This document shows, in pieces, positions 18,929-28,821 of a stretch of 64,000 nt of DNA. Under the pieces are notes generated by a model, which did not search any database, was not told the DNA's origin, and was given only the letters and a program-made list of their open reading frames with translations. The stretch covers positions 62,001 through 126,000 of the forward strand of contig JAGBEP010000014.1 in assembly GCA_017936925.1 (NCBI GenBank). Reading direction: 5' to 3'. This stretch comes from Clostridia bacterium. GTDB lineage: Bacteria > Bacillota > Clostridia > TANB77 > CAG-508. The translations under genes were made by a program, and so were the position numbers. The stretch's first letter is position 1, and each line of letters opens with the position of its first letter.

Positions 18929-19492
18929 TTATTTCTGATTTTTATTTCTTATATAGCTTTCAGTAAATTCATTTTCTAAAATATCCATAGCTATAGTATC
19001 ATAGTATTTACCATTAATAAATCTATTTTCACGGATTCTTCCATTTTCCTTAAATCCACATTTTTTATAACATTTTAATGCTCTTTCATTAAAACTCATT
19101 AAATTTAATTTTATACTATGTAAATTCATATAATTAAAACCATAATCTAATATTAATCTTATAGCTTCTGTTCCATACCCCTTACTCAAATAATCTTTAT
19201 CTCCAATAAAAATACCTAATGTTGCTGTTCTATTTAAATAATCAATTTTTTCTAAACTAATAGTTCCTATTAATTTATCCTCTTCTAAAGTTACAATTGA
19301 AAAAGTAGCTTCTGGATTTGAATTTTCTTGTAAATACTTTCTCTCTCCTTCTAAAGACATTACTACACCACTTCTTCCAGTATAATCTGTAACCTCAAAA
19401 TCATTCATCCACTCTGTAAATTTTTCTACATCTTCTATACTTCTTGGTGATAAATATATTCTATCTCCTAATAACTTTTTAAAATATTTCAT
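18929..19492 (-). CDS. GNAT acetyltransferase, RimJ/RimL type
   Basis: The 187-residue protein has the typical start LLGDRIYLSPRSIEDVEKFTEW, the acetyl-CoA loop FIGDKDYLSKGYGTEAIRLIL, and the late SFNERALKCYKKCGFKENGRIR, all of the RimJ/RimL or SpeG-like subgroup. It would acetylate a protein N-terminus, polyamine or small molecule; the target is unknown. It stands alone with a terminator downstream. A weakly supported 20-codon ORF ends by overlapping its start codon. Confidence 0.85.
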   Translation of the reverse strand: MKYFKKLLGDRIYLSPRSIEDVEKFTEWMNDFEVTDYTGRSGVVMSLEGERKYLQENSNPEATFSIVTLEEDKLIGTISLEKIDYLNRTATLGIFIGDKDYLSKGYGTEAIRLILDYGFNYMNLHSIKLNLMSFNERALKCYKKCGFKENGRIRENRFINGKYYDTIAMDILENEFTESYIRNKNQK

Positions 19493-19653
19493 TTTATTTC
19501 CCCATTTCCATAATTTAATCTCATTTTATTTTCTTTAACAAAATTCTTCATTCTAAACTTTTCCCTTTCAGTTTCAATCTAATATCACTCTAAATATTAC
19601 TTTCTATTTTTATCTTGTAATTCTTGAGAAAAATTTTAGATTTATTATAATAT

Positions 19654-21030
19654 TTAAATTTTATCATTTTTTAGAATAAGCACTGCTACACACTCCACAT
19701 GGCTTGTAAAAGGAAACATATCAACAGGCGTAATCTCTTTAATTTCATATTTAGTAGAAAACACTTTTAAATCTCTAGCCAAAGTAGCAGGATTGCAACT
19801 AACATAAACAACCTTTTTAGGTTCAATATTCAATATAGTTTCTATAGCTGTTTTATCACATCCTTTTCTTGGCGGATCTACAAAAATAACATCAGCATTA
19901 ACATGATTTCTAGAAATAAATTCTGGTAAAGCTTTTTCCACATCGCCAACAAAAAATTCACTATTTTCAATATTATTTATACTAGCATTTTTCTTAGCAT
20001 CTTCTATAGCCTCTGGTATTGTTTCAATTCCATATAATTTCTTTATTCTATTTGAAGCACAAATTCCAATAGTTCCAATTCCACAATATAAATCAAATAC
20101 AGTCTCTTCTCCACTAAGTTCTGCTTCTTGAATAGCTTTAGAATATAATATTTCTGTTTGAATCGGATTTACTTGATAAAAAGACATTGGTGAAATTTTA
20201 AACTTAAAACCTAAAAGTTCATCATAAATATATCCATTACCAAATAAAATAACATTTTTCTTTCCTAAAATAACATTAGTACTAGAAGAGTTTATGTTTT
20301 TTACAATTGTCTTTACATTTTTATACTTTTCTTTAATAAAATCAACTAATTCCTTTTCACATTTTATTTCTTCTTCATTAGAAACAATTGTAACCATCAC
20401 CTCATTTGTTTTTAATCCAATTCTCAAAACTAAATGTCGTATTTGCCCATTTCTTTTTACTTCATTATAAACAGGTACATTTTTTTCTTTTATAAAATTA
20501 AATATTCCAGTTGCAATCTCCTGAATCATTTCATTCTGAATTAAACATTTTTCAGTCTGAATCACCCTATGAGATCTTTGAGCAAACACTCCCATAACAG
20601 CATTTCCATTATTATCTATGCCTAATGGGTATTGTAATTTATTTCTATAATAATATGGTTTTTCCATACCAATAGTTTCTTTTACATTTACATTTAACCC
20701 TTGTTTCTTAAATATAGATAAAACCGCATTTCTCTTAATTTCCAAAGTTTTTTCATAATTAATATGGCGCATAGCACATCCACCACATTTTAAATATGTA
20801 TCACAATCTAAACTCTCTCTATAATCTGATTTTTCTATAAACTCCTCTATCTTAGCGAAAGCATGCGATGATAGCACTTTTAAAATTTTTATTCTAACCT
20901 TCTCTCCTTTTATCGCATTAGGAATAAAAACAGTAAAACCATCAATTTTAGCTATTCCCTCACCCTCAAAACCATTATCTATAATTTCAACTTCATATAT
21001 TTGATTTTTTCTTATACAAACTTCTTTCAT
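19654..21030 (-). CDS. rlmD: 23S rRNA m5U methyltransferase, RumA/RlmD type
   Basis: The 458-residue enzyme methylates uracil C5 in 23S rRNA. An N-terminal TRAM domain (DNGFEGEGIAKIDGFTVFI) comes first, then the iron-sulfur cysteines (CDTYLKCGGC and a later Cys in EKCLIQ). The SAM motif is VFDLYCGIGTIGI and the catalytic region FVDPPRKGCD with YVSCNPATLARDL, whose Cys forms the covalent adduct. In Firmicutes one such enzyme often covers two uridines (RlmCD). The gene is monocistronic. Confidence 0.93.
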   Translation of the reverse strand: MKEVCIRKNQIYEVEIIDNGFEGEGIAKIDGFTVFIPNAIKGEKVRIKILKVLSSHAFAKIEEFIEKSDYRESLDCDTYLKCGGCAMRHINYEKTLEIKRNAVLSIFKKQGLNVNVKETIGMEKPYYYRNKLQYPLGIDNNGNAVMGVFAQRSHRVIQTEKCLIQNEMIQEIATGIFNFIKEKNVPVYNEVKRNGQIRHLVLRIGLKTNEVMVTIVSNEEEIKCEKELVDFIKEKYKNVKTIVKNINSSSTNVILGKKNVILFGNGYIYDELLGFKFKISPMSFYQVNPIQTEILYSKAIQEAELSGEETVFDLYCGIGTIGICASNRIKKLYGIETIPEAIEDAKKNASINNIENSEFFVGDVEKALPEFISRNHVNADVIFVDPPRKGCDKTAIETILNIEPKKVVYVSCNPATLARDLKVFSTKYEIKEITPVDMFPFTSHVECVAVLILKNDKI

Positions 21031-21127
21031 TTTTTATAAATTTTCCTTCATACATTTTTATGTAAGCATTTTATCAAACTAATGCCTATTTTTCAAGCAT
21101 TTTGAAAACACATACAGTTCTCTTTTC

Positions 21128-21156
21128 TTGATTATGTAAACTCATTGTGATATAAT
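21128..21156 (+). promoter_or_regulatory. SigA-type promoter of the ABC fusion gene
   Basis: TTGATT (21128-21133) and TATAAT (21151-21156) are 17 bases apart. The start codon at 21308 lies about 145 bases downstream, so the transcript has a long 5' leader with no clear hairpin. Confidence 0.75.
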
Positions 21157-21307
21157 AAAACCAAATATATACATTTTTTTGAGTTGGATAATTTCAATTT
21201 AACCAAACAACATCTTTGTTGTCTAAAAATGTTTATATTGTGTTACTCTTAAACCATTGCTATTAAAAAGTGAATAATTTCACACACAAGAAAGGAAGGA
21301 AAACATC

Positions 21308-23125
21308 ATGGCACAAAAAAGAAACATCAAAAAAATCAATTATGTAAAGGAGGTTAGAAAATTAATACGAGATTTCTTTCGGAGAGATTTTATAAGAGAT
21401 AACATCTTAATCCAGCCACGAGAATTAAAAGAAATGTATAAGAAAATGAACATTACCAAATTTATTATGAACGGAATTGTATTCAATTTTCTTAGCTTTC
21501 TAACTCTTGCTGGAAACTATGCAATTGAAAAAGGCTTTGGAATTATTGGTATATTACTCTACTTAATTTATTTTGGTAAAAACATCGTTCATACATTATA
21601 CAATCAATGGGATCGAAATCTTTCGTCCGAAATTGAGTTCAAACGTGAAGATTCTCTTACCATTGTAGGAAGCAAAATATTACAAAAAGTAACTAACCAC
21701 ATCTACCAGAAAAAAGATAATCAATGGAATCAATGTTCTAATGAACAAATTACCAATTGCATAGCAGACTATTTGTTAAACATATGGGATGTACAAAACA
21801 ATTACCTGATTAACATCGGGCAAATCATTTCAACACTCATAATGTTAACAGCTACAATATTAACCAACAGAACAATACCTCAAAGTCAGTTCATTCCACT
21901 GTTAATAAGCAGCAGTATTATAACATTATTATGCTGTGCATATGATAGGTATCATCATTCCAATTTCATAAAAGAGATTAATCCTCTTTCAGATGAAAAA
22001 GCAATGATAAAAAATGACATATTAAGAGTCGTTCCAATCACCGCAAAAGATCAAGATGTCAGAATCAAGAGATATCAAAATCTAAGTCACAAACAATTTA
22101 CCCAAAAAAGAGAATTGATAAAAAAAGATTTTGGCTCAGATCTTCTCTCATCTGCTGTACACATTATTTCATCATACATTCTTGTTCTAACTTACATTAG
22201 AGAATCTGGTGAAATAACTTTAGCAACCATAGCCGGAATGACTGCTAGTCTAGCAATTTTTAACAGTGCAGTAAGCTCTTTTGGAGACATTATACGTGTT
22301 TTCACATCTCGTTCTAAGTCCTGGGATTCAATTGAAAAAAGAGAAGAACTCACTAAAGAAATTTTAAAAATTTATCATAAAGAAACAAGTTCTAAACCTA
22401 TTTCAATTGACTCGCTCACAATCTCACCTTTTGAAATTATGTATAATGAAATTTCTGAAAACGATAAGCCATTTAGTCTTTGTTTAAAAGAAACAATACA
22501 ATATCAAAAAGGCGATTGTATTGCTCTTACTGGCGCAAGTGGTAGTGGAAAATCAACCTTCTTAAAGGTAACTACAAATCGAATTAAATTCAATCATGTT
22601 GAAAGCACAACCATTCCACCAGTAAACTACATGTACTACGATGAAACAATCGATTTTGGAAATATGCCTATCTGGGACGAAATCTTTTGCTTAGATTCAG
22701 ACACAGCTTCCGTTCCTACTCCAGAAGAAATCAGCAAAATGGAATACATTTTAAAAGAGCTGAAGCTCTATTATGAAATTTCAGAAAACTGCAAAGATTT
22801 CTGGAGATGGATAAAAGAAAACAAAGCAAGCAGTCTTTCAAGAGGTCAAAAGCAACGTCTTATCATAGCCAAAATCTTGTTTTGGTTAGATCAAAACATT
22901 GATATTGTTGCACTAGACGAATGTACCTCCGGTCTCGACAGCGATTCTTTGGACGAAGATAATGCAGATGCTATAAAAATTTTACAGTTTATCATCGATT
23001 ACTGTAATCGTGATAAAAAGCGTATTCTGTTCATCTCCACTCATCAGAATGTCGACGAGCTTTGTAACCATAAGCTACATTTCAAACGCAATAACGGACG
23101 AACCCTTATCAAAAAAATTTACTAA
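21308..23125 (+). CDS. Divergent ABC protein with fused membrane and ATPase domains, foreign composition
   Basis: The 605-residue protein has hydrophobic segments in its N-terminal half (about 55-100, 165-220 and 280-325) and a C-terminal ATPase: Walker A GASGSGKST, a signature SLSRGQKQR, Walker B IVALDECTSGLD and a switch His in STHQNV. It looks like an exporter-type half-transporter, but the membrane part is unlike common families. Codons (CTC, CGT, GAC, TCC) are richer in GC than those of its neighbours. It contains an ordinary in-frame CGG codon followed by A (in FFRRDF), which native genes here never have. It has its own promoter and terminator. The role is unknown. Confidence 0.75.
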   Translation: MAQKRNIKKINYVKEVRKLIRDFFRRDFIRDNILIQPRELKEMYKKMNITKFIMNGIVFNFLSFLTLAGNYAIEKGFGIIGILLYLIYFGKNIVHTLYNQWDRNLSSEIEFKREDSLTIVGSKILQKVTNHIYQKKDNQWNQCSNEQITNCIADYLLNIWDVQNNYLINIGQIISTLIMLTATILTNRTIPQSQFIPLLISSSIITLLCCAYDRYHHSNFIKEINPLSDEKAMIKNDILRVVPITAKDQDVRIKRYQNLSHKQFTQKRELIKKDFGSDLLSSAVHIISSYILVLTYIRESGEITLATIAGMTASLAIFNSAVSSFGDIIRVFTSRSKSWDSIEKREELTKEILKIYHKETSSKPISIDSLTISPFEIMYNEISENDKPFSLCLKETIQYQKGDCIALTGASGSGKSTFLKVTTNRIKFNHVESTTIPPVNYMYYDETIDFGNMPIWDEIFCLDSDTASVPTPEEISKMEYILKELKLYYEISENCKDFWRWIKENKASSLSRGQKQRLIIAKILFWLDQNIDIVALDECTSGLDSDSLDEDNADAIKILQFIIDYCNRDKKRILFISTHQNVDELCNHKLHFKRNNGRTLIKKIY

Positions 23126-23138
23126 TCTCACAGCTTTT

Positions 23139-23176
23139 AGGCGTACTTGCATCTTTGCAAGTACGCCTCTTCCTTT
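23139..23176 (+). terminator. Terminator of the ABC fusion gene
   Basis: A perfect 13-bp GC-rich stem (23139-23151 with 23156-23168), loop of four, followed by a pyrimidine and T-rich tail. Confidence 0.88.
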
Positions 23177-23222
23177 TTATAGCTAATTCTTTCAATACCT
23201 TCTAATAACCATTTTCTTATAG

Positions 23223-24701
23223 TTAAAGTATTATACAAATAAGTCCTCCACTTCCCTCATTAACAATTCTTTGAAGTGTTTCTTGAATCTTCATTTGAGC
23301 ATCCTCTGGCATTCTAGCAAGTTTATTTTGCAAACCTTCATTTACTAAATCATGCACGCTTTTTCCAAAAATATTTGAATCCCAAATTTTCTTCTTATCT
23401 TCTTCAAATTCAGAAAGCAAATATTTAACAAGCTCTTCAGATTGCTTTTCACTCCCAACAATAGGTGCAATTTCAGTTTCTGTATTAATTTGAATCATAT
23501 GAAGTGAAGGTGCTTTTGCTTTTAATCTCACACCAAACTTAGACCCCTGTCTAATAATCTCTGGCTCTTCTAAAATTAAATCGTCAACTGTCGGATTAAC
23601 AATTCCATACCCCTTCTCTTTTACCTCATGAAGAGCATACTGAAGTTTATCATATTCCTTCTTTATCTTTGAAAATTCTGTAATCTTAGCAAACAATTTT
23701 CCCTCATCACTAATTTCTTCACCAGTAATTTCAGTAAGAACTTGATAAAACAATTCTTCTCTCAATGATATTGAAATATTAACATTTCCCGTACCTAAAT
23801 CAATTTTTTCTATATCCGTTCTAGTAATAATCTCTGTTTGTTGCAAAGACTTAATATCAATACTTACATCCTTTAATTTTCTAGTATCACAAAATGAATC
23901 TTTTATTTCCCTATAAAGTTCAGATTTTATATCATTTGTATCTTGTAATCCTTCTATCCATCTTGGAAATTTTATATTAATCTGTTCAATTGGAAACTCA
24001 TATAAAATTTTAGAAAAAATACTGTTAATATTATCTAGAGAAAGTTCTTTACAATTAAGTGGCACAACAGCCGTATTATACTTATCCTCTAACTCATTTC
24101 TAAGTTTTAAACAATCCTCACTAGATGGATTAGCAGAATTAAGAACAATAACAAAAGGTTTTCCTTTGGCTGAAAGCTCTCTAGCTACTCTTTCTTCTGG
24201 ACTTACATAATCCTCTCTAGGAATTCCTGTAATAGAACCATCAGTAGTTATTAAAATAGCAATACTAGAATGTTCTTCAATTACCTTCTTAGTTCCAATC
24301 TCTGCAGCCTTTTCAAAAGGAATTTCTTCATCAGACCATGGAGTTTTAACCATTCTAGGCATATCATCCTCTAAATAACCAATTGCATTATTAACCAAAT
24401 ACCCCACACAATCTACCATACGAGTTTTAAGCTTTAAATTATCAGCCAAAGTTATTTCAACTGCTTCATTAGGAATAAATTTTGGCTCTGTTGTCATTAT
24501 AGTCTTTCCCGCAGCACTCTGAGGAAGCTCATCAATCGCTCTTTCCCTTTTATACTCATTTTCAATATTAGGTAAAACTAAAAGTTCCATAAACTTTTTT
24601 ATAAAAGTAGATTTACCAGTTCTAACAGGTCCAACAACCCCCACATAAATATCCCCATCCGTTCTACTCGCAATATCCTTATATATATTCAAATTTTCCA
24701 T
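23223..24701 (-). CDS. spoIVA: Stage IV sporulation protein A
   Basis: SpoIVA is a cytoskeletal ATPase that polymerises on the forespore surface and forms the base of the spore coat. The 492 residues include the Walker A GPVRTGKS (24-31), the EYKRERAIDELPQSAAGKTIMTTEPKF segment, VGYLVNN, and the conserved C-terminus ending GGLICIIL, needed for localisation. Length and ends match clostridial SpoIVA. In Bacillus it is anchored by SpoVM, whose gene lies about 10 kb away in this window. Mother-cell SigE control is expected from the family, although I could not call a clear site. Confidence 0.97.
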   Translation of the reverse strand: MENLNIYKDIASRTDGDIYVGVVGPVRTGKSTFIKKFMELLVLPNIENEYKRERAIDELPQSAAGKTIMTTEPKFIPNEAVEITLADNLKLKTRMVDCVGYLVNNAIGYLEDDMPRMVKTPWSDEEIPFEKAAEIGTKKVIEEHSSIAILITTDGSITGIPREDYVSPEERVARELSAKGKPFVIVLNSANPSSEDCLKLRNELEDKYNTAVVPLNCKELSLDNINSIFSKILYEFPIEQINIKFPRWIEGLQDTNDIKSELYREIKDSFCDTRKLKDVSIDIKSLQQTEIITRTDIEKIDLGTGNVNISISLREELFYQVLTEITGEEISDEGKLFAKITEFSKIKKEYDKLQYALHEVKEKGYGIVNPTVDDLILEEPEIIRQGSKFGVRLKAKAPSLHMIQINTETEIAPIVGSEKQSEELVKYLLSEFEEDKKKIWDSNIFGKSVHDLVNEGLQNKLARMPEDAQMKIQETLQRIVNEGSGGLICIIL

Positions 24702-24787
24702 AACACCCTCCTAAATTCTAATGGACTACTACTTTTAATTAATGTATATTTTCAAATTCTAAATTTATTACTTAAATTTCAAAATTA

Positions 24788-24817
24788 TGGATTAATATAA
24801 AAAAATTGTAAATACTA
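24788..24817 (+). promoter_or_regulatory. Possible SigF/SigG-type promoter of the ger operon
   Basis: TGGATTA (24788-24794) and AATACTA (24811-24817) are 16 bases apart, close to the forespore consensus. Ger operons are normally SigG-controlled. The match is loose. Confidence 0.35.
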
Positions 24818-24845
24818 AAAAAAGAAAATAAAAAGGAGCTTAAAA

Positions 24846-26513
24846 ATGTCAATTAAAAATTGTATAGATGAACTCTTATCCTTTAATTTAGATAAAAAGC
24901 ACAATTTTAGTCTTATAGAAGATAGCAAAATTACCAGTATACCTCAAGAAAACATGCAAAAAAATATATCTAATTCTTTAAACGATAACATAACATTATT
25001 TTCTAAAATATACTCTCAAAAAATAAACAGTGACATCGTTATAAGAAATTTTTTATTAAACGCCAAAGGAAAGCAATACAATGCTAGTCTTATATTTATA
25101 GACGGAATGGTTGATAGTGAAATTATAAACAGATTTGTTTTAACACCACTCATGCATAAAAATCAAACAAATATTGGAAATTTTCAAAACAGTTTCATAA
25201 GTCAAAAACAAGGACTAAACTATAGAACAAACAAAAAAATAAATCTAGAGCAATCTATTCTTGAATCCTTAGTTAGCCAAAATTCTATTACAACTGAAAA
25301 TGAAACATCTAAAATATTAGATAAAATCAACAATGGTTTTACAGCTCTATTTGTCGATACACTTTCAGTATGTTTTTGTATAGAAGCTAAAGGATTTAAG
25401 ACAAGAAGCATATCTAAACCAGAAAACGAAATTGTTGTTAGAGGCTCTCAAGAAGCATTTGTAGAAAATATTCGTACAAACACATCAATAATAAGAAGAA
25501 TTATTAATAATGAAAATTTAGTAATTGAACAACTAGAAATTGGAAAAATAACAAAAACCTCAGTAGCTTATTGCTATATGAAAAATATCGCCAATACTAG
25601 TCTAGTAGAAGAAGTAAAATATAGATTAAACAATGTAAATATAGATTCATTAACTAGTTCTGGTATTTTAGAACAATTAATTCAAGATGACTCAAATTTA
25701 TTATATCCTCAACTTTTTGCAACAGAAAGACCAGATAGAACATGTAACAATATTCTCCAAGGAAGAGTAATCATATTAGTTAATGGAAGTCCTTATGCTC
25801 TTATAGCACCAGCAGTACTTGTTGATTTTCTTTCATCCCCTGAAGATACAAATTTACAATATCAATATGGTAATTTAGCTAGAGTTATTCGATGTATTGC
25901 TTTTTTCATCGCAATGTTTCTTCCATCTTTTTACATTGCAATAACAAATTTTCATCAAGAATTACTACCTACAGATATAGTATTTGCAATATCATCAATG
26001 AGAAAATCAATTCCATTTCCTATCATTTTTGAACTACTAATTATGGAAATATCTTTTGAACTGATACGTGAAGCAAGTTTAAGAGTTCCATCACCAATTG
26101 GTGCAACAATAGGAATAATTGGAGGTCTAATTTTAGGTGAAGCCGCTGTATCGGCAAATCTTGTAAGTCCTTTACTAATAATCATTGTAGCTATGACAGG
26201 AATATGTTCATACGCTATTCCTGACTTTTCATTAAATTTCACCATACGTTGCTTTAGGTTCATCTATACTATATTAGGATATACAGCTGGATTCTTAGGA
26301 ATTGGTTTTGGAATTTTTATAAATCTAATTTTACTATCAAATCTTAAGTCTTTCGGAGTTTCTTATTTCTCGCCTTATGTTCCGGTTGGAAACAAAAATA
26401 CTGATTCATCATTCTTTATAAAGCCCGTTTGGAAACGAGAAGAACGTAGTTCATTCTTAAAAACACAAAGACCTAAGCAAGAAGAAAAAATCAGTATGAA
26501 ATGGAAATATTAA
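24846..26513 (+). CDS. Spore germinant receptor A subunit (GerA/GerKA family)
   Basis: The 555-residue protein is the A subunit of a nutrient germinant receptor in the spore inner membrane. A hydrophilic N-terminal domain is followed by the family motifs LFVDTLSVCFCIEAKGF, VVRGSQEAFVENIRTN, PDRTCNNILQGRVIILVNGSP and then four or five membrane segments with RVPSPIGATIGIIGGLILGEAAV. AAAAGGAG precedes the start. It is first in a gerA-gerB-gerC operon. Which nutrient is sensed cannot be read from the sequence. Confidence 0.95.
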   Translation: MSIKNCIDELLSFNLDKKHNFSLIEDSKITSIPQENMQKNISNSLNDNITLFSKIYSQKINSDIVIRNFLLNAKGKQYNASLIFIDGMVDSEIINRFVLTPLMHKNQTNIGNFQNSFISQKQGLNYRTNKKINLEQSILESLVSQNSITTENETSKILDKINNGFTALFVDTLSVCFCIEAKGFKTRSISKPENEIVVRGSQEAFVENIRTNTSIIRRIINNENLVIEQLEIGKITKTSVAYCYMKNIANTSLVEEVKYRLNNVNIDSLTSSGILEQLIQDDSNLLYPQLFATERPDRTCNNILQGRVIILVNGSPYALIAPAVLVDFLSSPEDTNLQYQYGNLARVIRCIAFFIAMFLPSFYIAITNFHQELLPTDIVFAISSMRKSIPFPIIFELLIMEISFELIREASLRVPSPIGATIGIIGGLILGEAAVSANLVSPLLIIIVAMTGICSYAIPDFSLNFTIRCFRFIYTILGYTAGFLGIGFGIFINLILLSNLKSFGVSYFSPYVPVGNKNTDSSFFIKPVWKREERSSFLKTQRPKQEEKISMKWKY

Positions 26514-26530
26514 AAAGGAGCTATAAAACA

Positions 26531-27613
26531 ATGGAATTTAAAATAGGCAAATATCAAGCCATATCTTTTATTTTAATTGTAATGATAAACAAAATTTTAT
26601 TAAATATTCCAAAAGAAATAATAAAGCAATCTCAAACAGGAGCAGCAATTAACGTAATATTTACATGCATATTGGCTCTACTCTTAACTTTATTTATCTG
26701 CTCATTAGTAAAAAAATTCCCAGATGAAGATATAATAGATATATCTAAATTCGTTGGAAGCAAGCCCTTACAAGTGCTTCTCGGAATAGCATATATATTA
26801 TTTTTCTCATCAATAATAATTACCGTTATATATGAATTCACAAACCTATTACAAGTAATATATTTTCCAACAACATCTGTATATTTACTTTTACTCTCTT
26901 TCATTATCCCAATGGCAGTAGCTAGTAAAATAGGTTTCAAATCTATTTTAAAAACAAACACTATAATTACAATTTTTATATTATTAAGTCTTATAGTAAT
27001 ATTTTTAGGAACAATTACAAACTTAAGAATTACTAGAATATATCCAATATTAGGAACTAATATAAATAATACATTCATTAAAGGATCTATCAATATATTT
27101 GGATATGGTGGACTAATATATTTATTCTTTCTATCACCTTTATTAAAAAACAAAAAAGACTTCAAAAAAATTGCTATAATCTCTATATTAATCTCTGGAC
27201 TATTTTTACTATTTACAATAACAATTTTGCTAACCATCTTTCCATTTATAAGTCATAGCGAAGAAATTCTATCAATGTATCTATTAACTAGATGTATTGA
27301 ATTTGGAGAATTTATTCAACGAACAGATGCAATTTTCATCTTTTTATGGATAATTTCAGGCTTTTCATATCTAAGTATTTCTTTAAATTTTATAAATATT
27401 ATTTTCGAAAAATTAACCACATGCAATAAATCAAAAAATTATTCATATTCATTTTTAGGAATATTTTTTGCAATAATTATCCTTTTCAAAAATCAATCAT
27501 TATTTAAATTTTTAGAAACATATTTTTATAAATATTTTATACTTGGATTACTTTTCATAAGTCTAATAATATTAATTATTGCTAACAAAAAAAAGAAAGG
27601 AAATAGCATATAA
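26531..27613 (+). CDS. Spore germinant receptor B subunit (GerB/GerKB family permease)
   Basis: The protein of 360 residues has ten hydrophobic segments and belongs to the amino-acid-permease-like GerB group that forms the ligand-binding membrane subunit. KIGKYQAISFILIVMINK at the start and LQVIYFPTTSVYL are typical. ATG 26531 is preferred, since AAAAAGGAG lies ten bases upstream; an in-frame ATG at 26501 would overlap gerA. It stands between the A and C subunit genes. Confidence 0.93.
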   Translation: MEFKIGKYQAISFILIVMINKILLNIPKEIIKQSQTGAAINVIFTCILALLLTLFICSLVKKFPDEDIIDISKFVGSKPLQVLLGIAYILFFSSIIITVIYEFTNLLQVIYFPTTSVYLLLLSFIIPMAVASKIGFKSILKTNTIITIFILLSLIVIFLGTITNLRITRIYPILGTNINNTFIKGSINIFGYGGLIYLFFLSPLLKNKKDFKKIAIISILISGLFLLFTITILLTIFPFISHSEEILSMYLLTRCIEFGEFIQRTDAIFIFLWIISGFSYLSISLNFINIIFEKLTTCNKSKNYSYSFLGIFFAIIILFKNQSLFKFLETYFYKYFILGLLFISLIILIIANKKKKGNSI

Positions 27614-28747
27614 ATGAAAAAAAAACTATTAATAATAACTTGTATATTAACTATATTACTAGCATTTACTAAATCATATGATGTTAAAGGCACAGAAGAA
27701 TTATCATACATTATCGCAATTGGATTAGATAAATCTGATTCAGAAAAAGAACCCTTATCTTTAACTATACAAATTGCCAAACCTGATACAACAGGAGAAA
27801 CTGGTGGCACCACTATAAAAACAGAAACAGAAACAGTAAATTGTAACTCTTTTAATTTAGGACTATCAATGCTCAATTTAGAAAACGTCAATGAATTAAA
27901 TCTCTCTCATTGTACAGCTATAGTTATATCCGAAGAAATCGCTAAAGAAGGAATTGAAAATTTTATAAATACCCTAACAAATAATATTGAAATTCGTCCA
28001 ACATGCAACATGCTTATTAGTCAATGCAAAGCTTCTGAATTATTAGAAAAAGCTTCAACAATTGAAGATATTTCATCTAAATTTTACAGTTCATTTATTA
28101 ATTCTGCAAAAATCACATCATATGTAACAAACTGCCAATTATCTAGTTTTTTTGCTAGTCTTCATGGAGATGTAACAGAACCTTTAGCTCTATATACATT
28201 TATAAAAAATGATACAATTGAAAGTATCGGATTAGCCGTATTTAAAGATTATAAAATGGCGGGAAGATTATCAGGTTTAGACACATTATGCTATAACTTA
28301 CTAACAAATGAATTTGAAGAAGCAACAATTGAAGTATATAATCCTCAAAATCCATCGATTCCACTTGCAGTACATCTTTCAGGTCCGACAGAATCAAAAA
28401 TAAAAGTATCATTAGAAAATAATGTTCTCAAAATAAAATGTGATATCTCTGTTAATTCAGCAATTTTATCAGCAAGTAAAAACTATGACTTTTCGACAGA
28501 AAATTCTCGAAAAGAAATCGAAGCAGAAATAAATAAATTTTTAAAAGAATCATTCTCAACATTTTTAAATAAAACTTCAAAAGAATATAATAGTGACATT
28601 ATAGGATTCAAAGGATACTTTAATAAAAATTATTTAACTCAAGATGAGTTAAATAATTATAACTGGAATACTTTATATCCTAAAGCAGAATTCGAAATAA
28701 ATGTAACCAACTATTTAACATCAGGTTTTCTATTTTCTAAAAATTAA
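27614..28747 (+). CDS. Spore germinant receptor C subunit (GerC family) without lipobox cysteine
   Basis: The 377-residue protein matches the Ger(x)C family: ELSYIIAIGLDKSD after the signal region, VNELNLSHCTAIVISEEIAKEGI, and a C-terminal domain with GFKGYFNKNYLT. GerC proteins are lipoproteins in the spore inner membrane. Here the signal region MKKKLLIITCILTILLAFTKSYDVKG has no Cys at the usual cleavage point; the only early Cys lies inside the hydrophobic core. The protein may remain anchored by an uncleaved helix. The start codon abuts the gerB stop. Confidence 0.92.
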   Translation: MKKKLLIITCILTILLAFTKSYDVKGTEELSYIIAIGLDKSDSEKEPLSLTIQIAKPDTTGETGGTTIKTETETVNCNSFNLGLSMLNLENVNELNLSHCTAIVISEEIAKEGIENFINTLTNNIEIRPTCNMLISQCKASELLEKASTIEDISSKFYSSFINSAKITSYVTNCQLSSFFASLHGDVTEPLALYTFIKNDTIESIGLAVFKDYKMAGRLSGLDTLCYNLLTNEFEEATIEVYNPQNPSIPLAVHLSGPTESKIKVSLENNVLKIKCDISVNSAILSASKNYDFSTENSRKEIEAEINKFLKESFSTFLNKTSKEYNSDIIGFKGYFNKNYLTQDELNNYNWNTLYPKAEFEINVTNYLTSGFLFSKN

Positions 28748-28821
28748 CACCACACAATACCATAAACAATAATAGTTCATAATTTAAAAAAGCTATTATA
28801 AAACAATAAAGGAGAAAACTC

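Noticed and set aside
19495-19560. A 20-codon ORF on the minus strand whose TGA overlaps the start of the RimJ/RimL-type gene
   Set aside because: It has only a weak ribosome site and no features of a known leader peptide; not strong enough to annotate.
26632-27237. A 201-codon frame opposite gerB
   Set aside because: It is an antisense shadow of a conserved permease gene; its hydrophobicity mirrors gerB.
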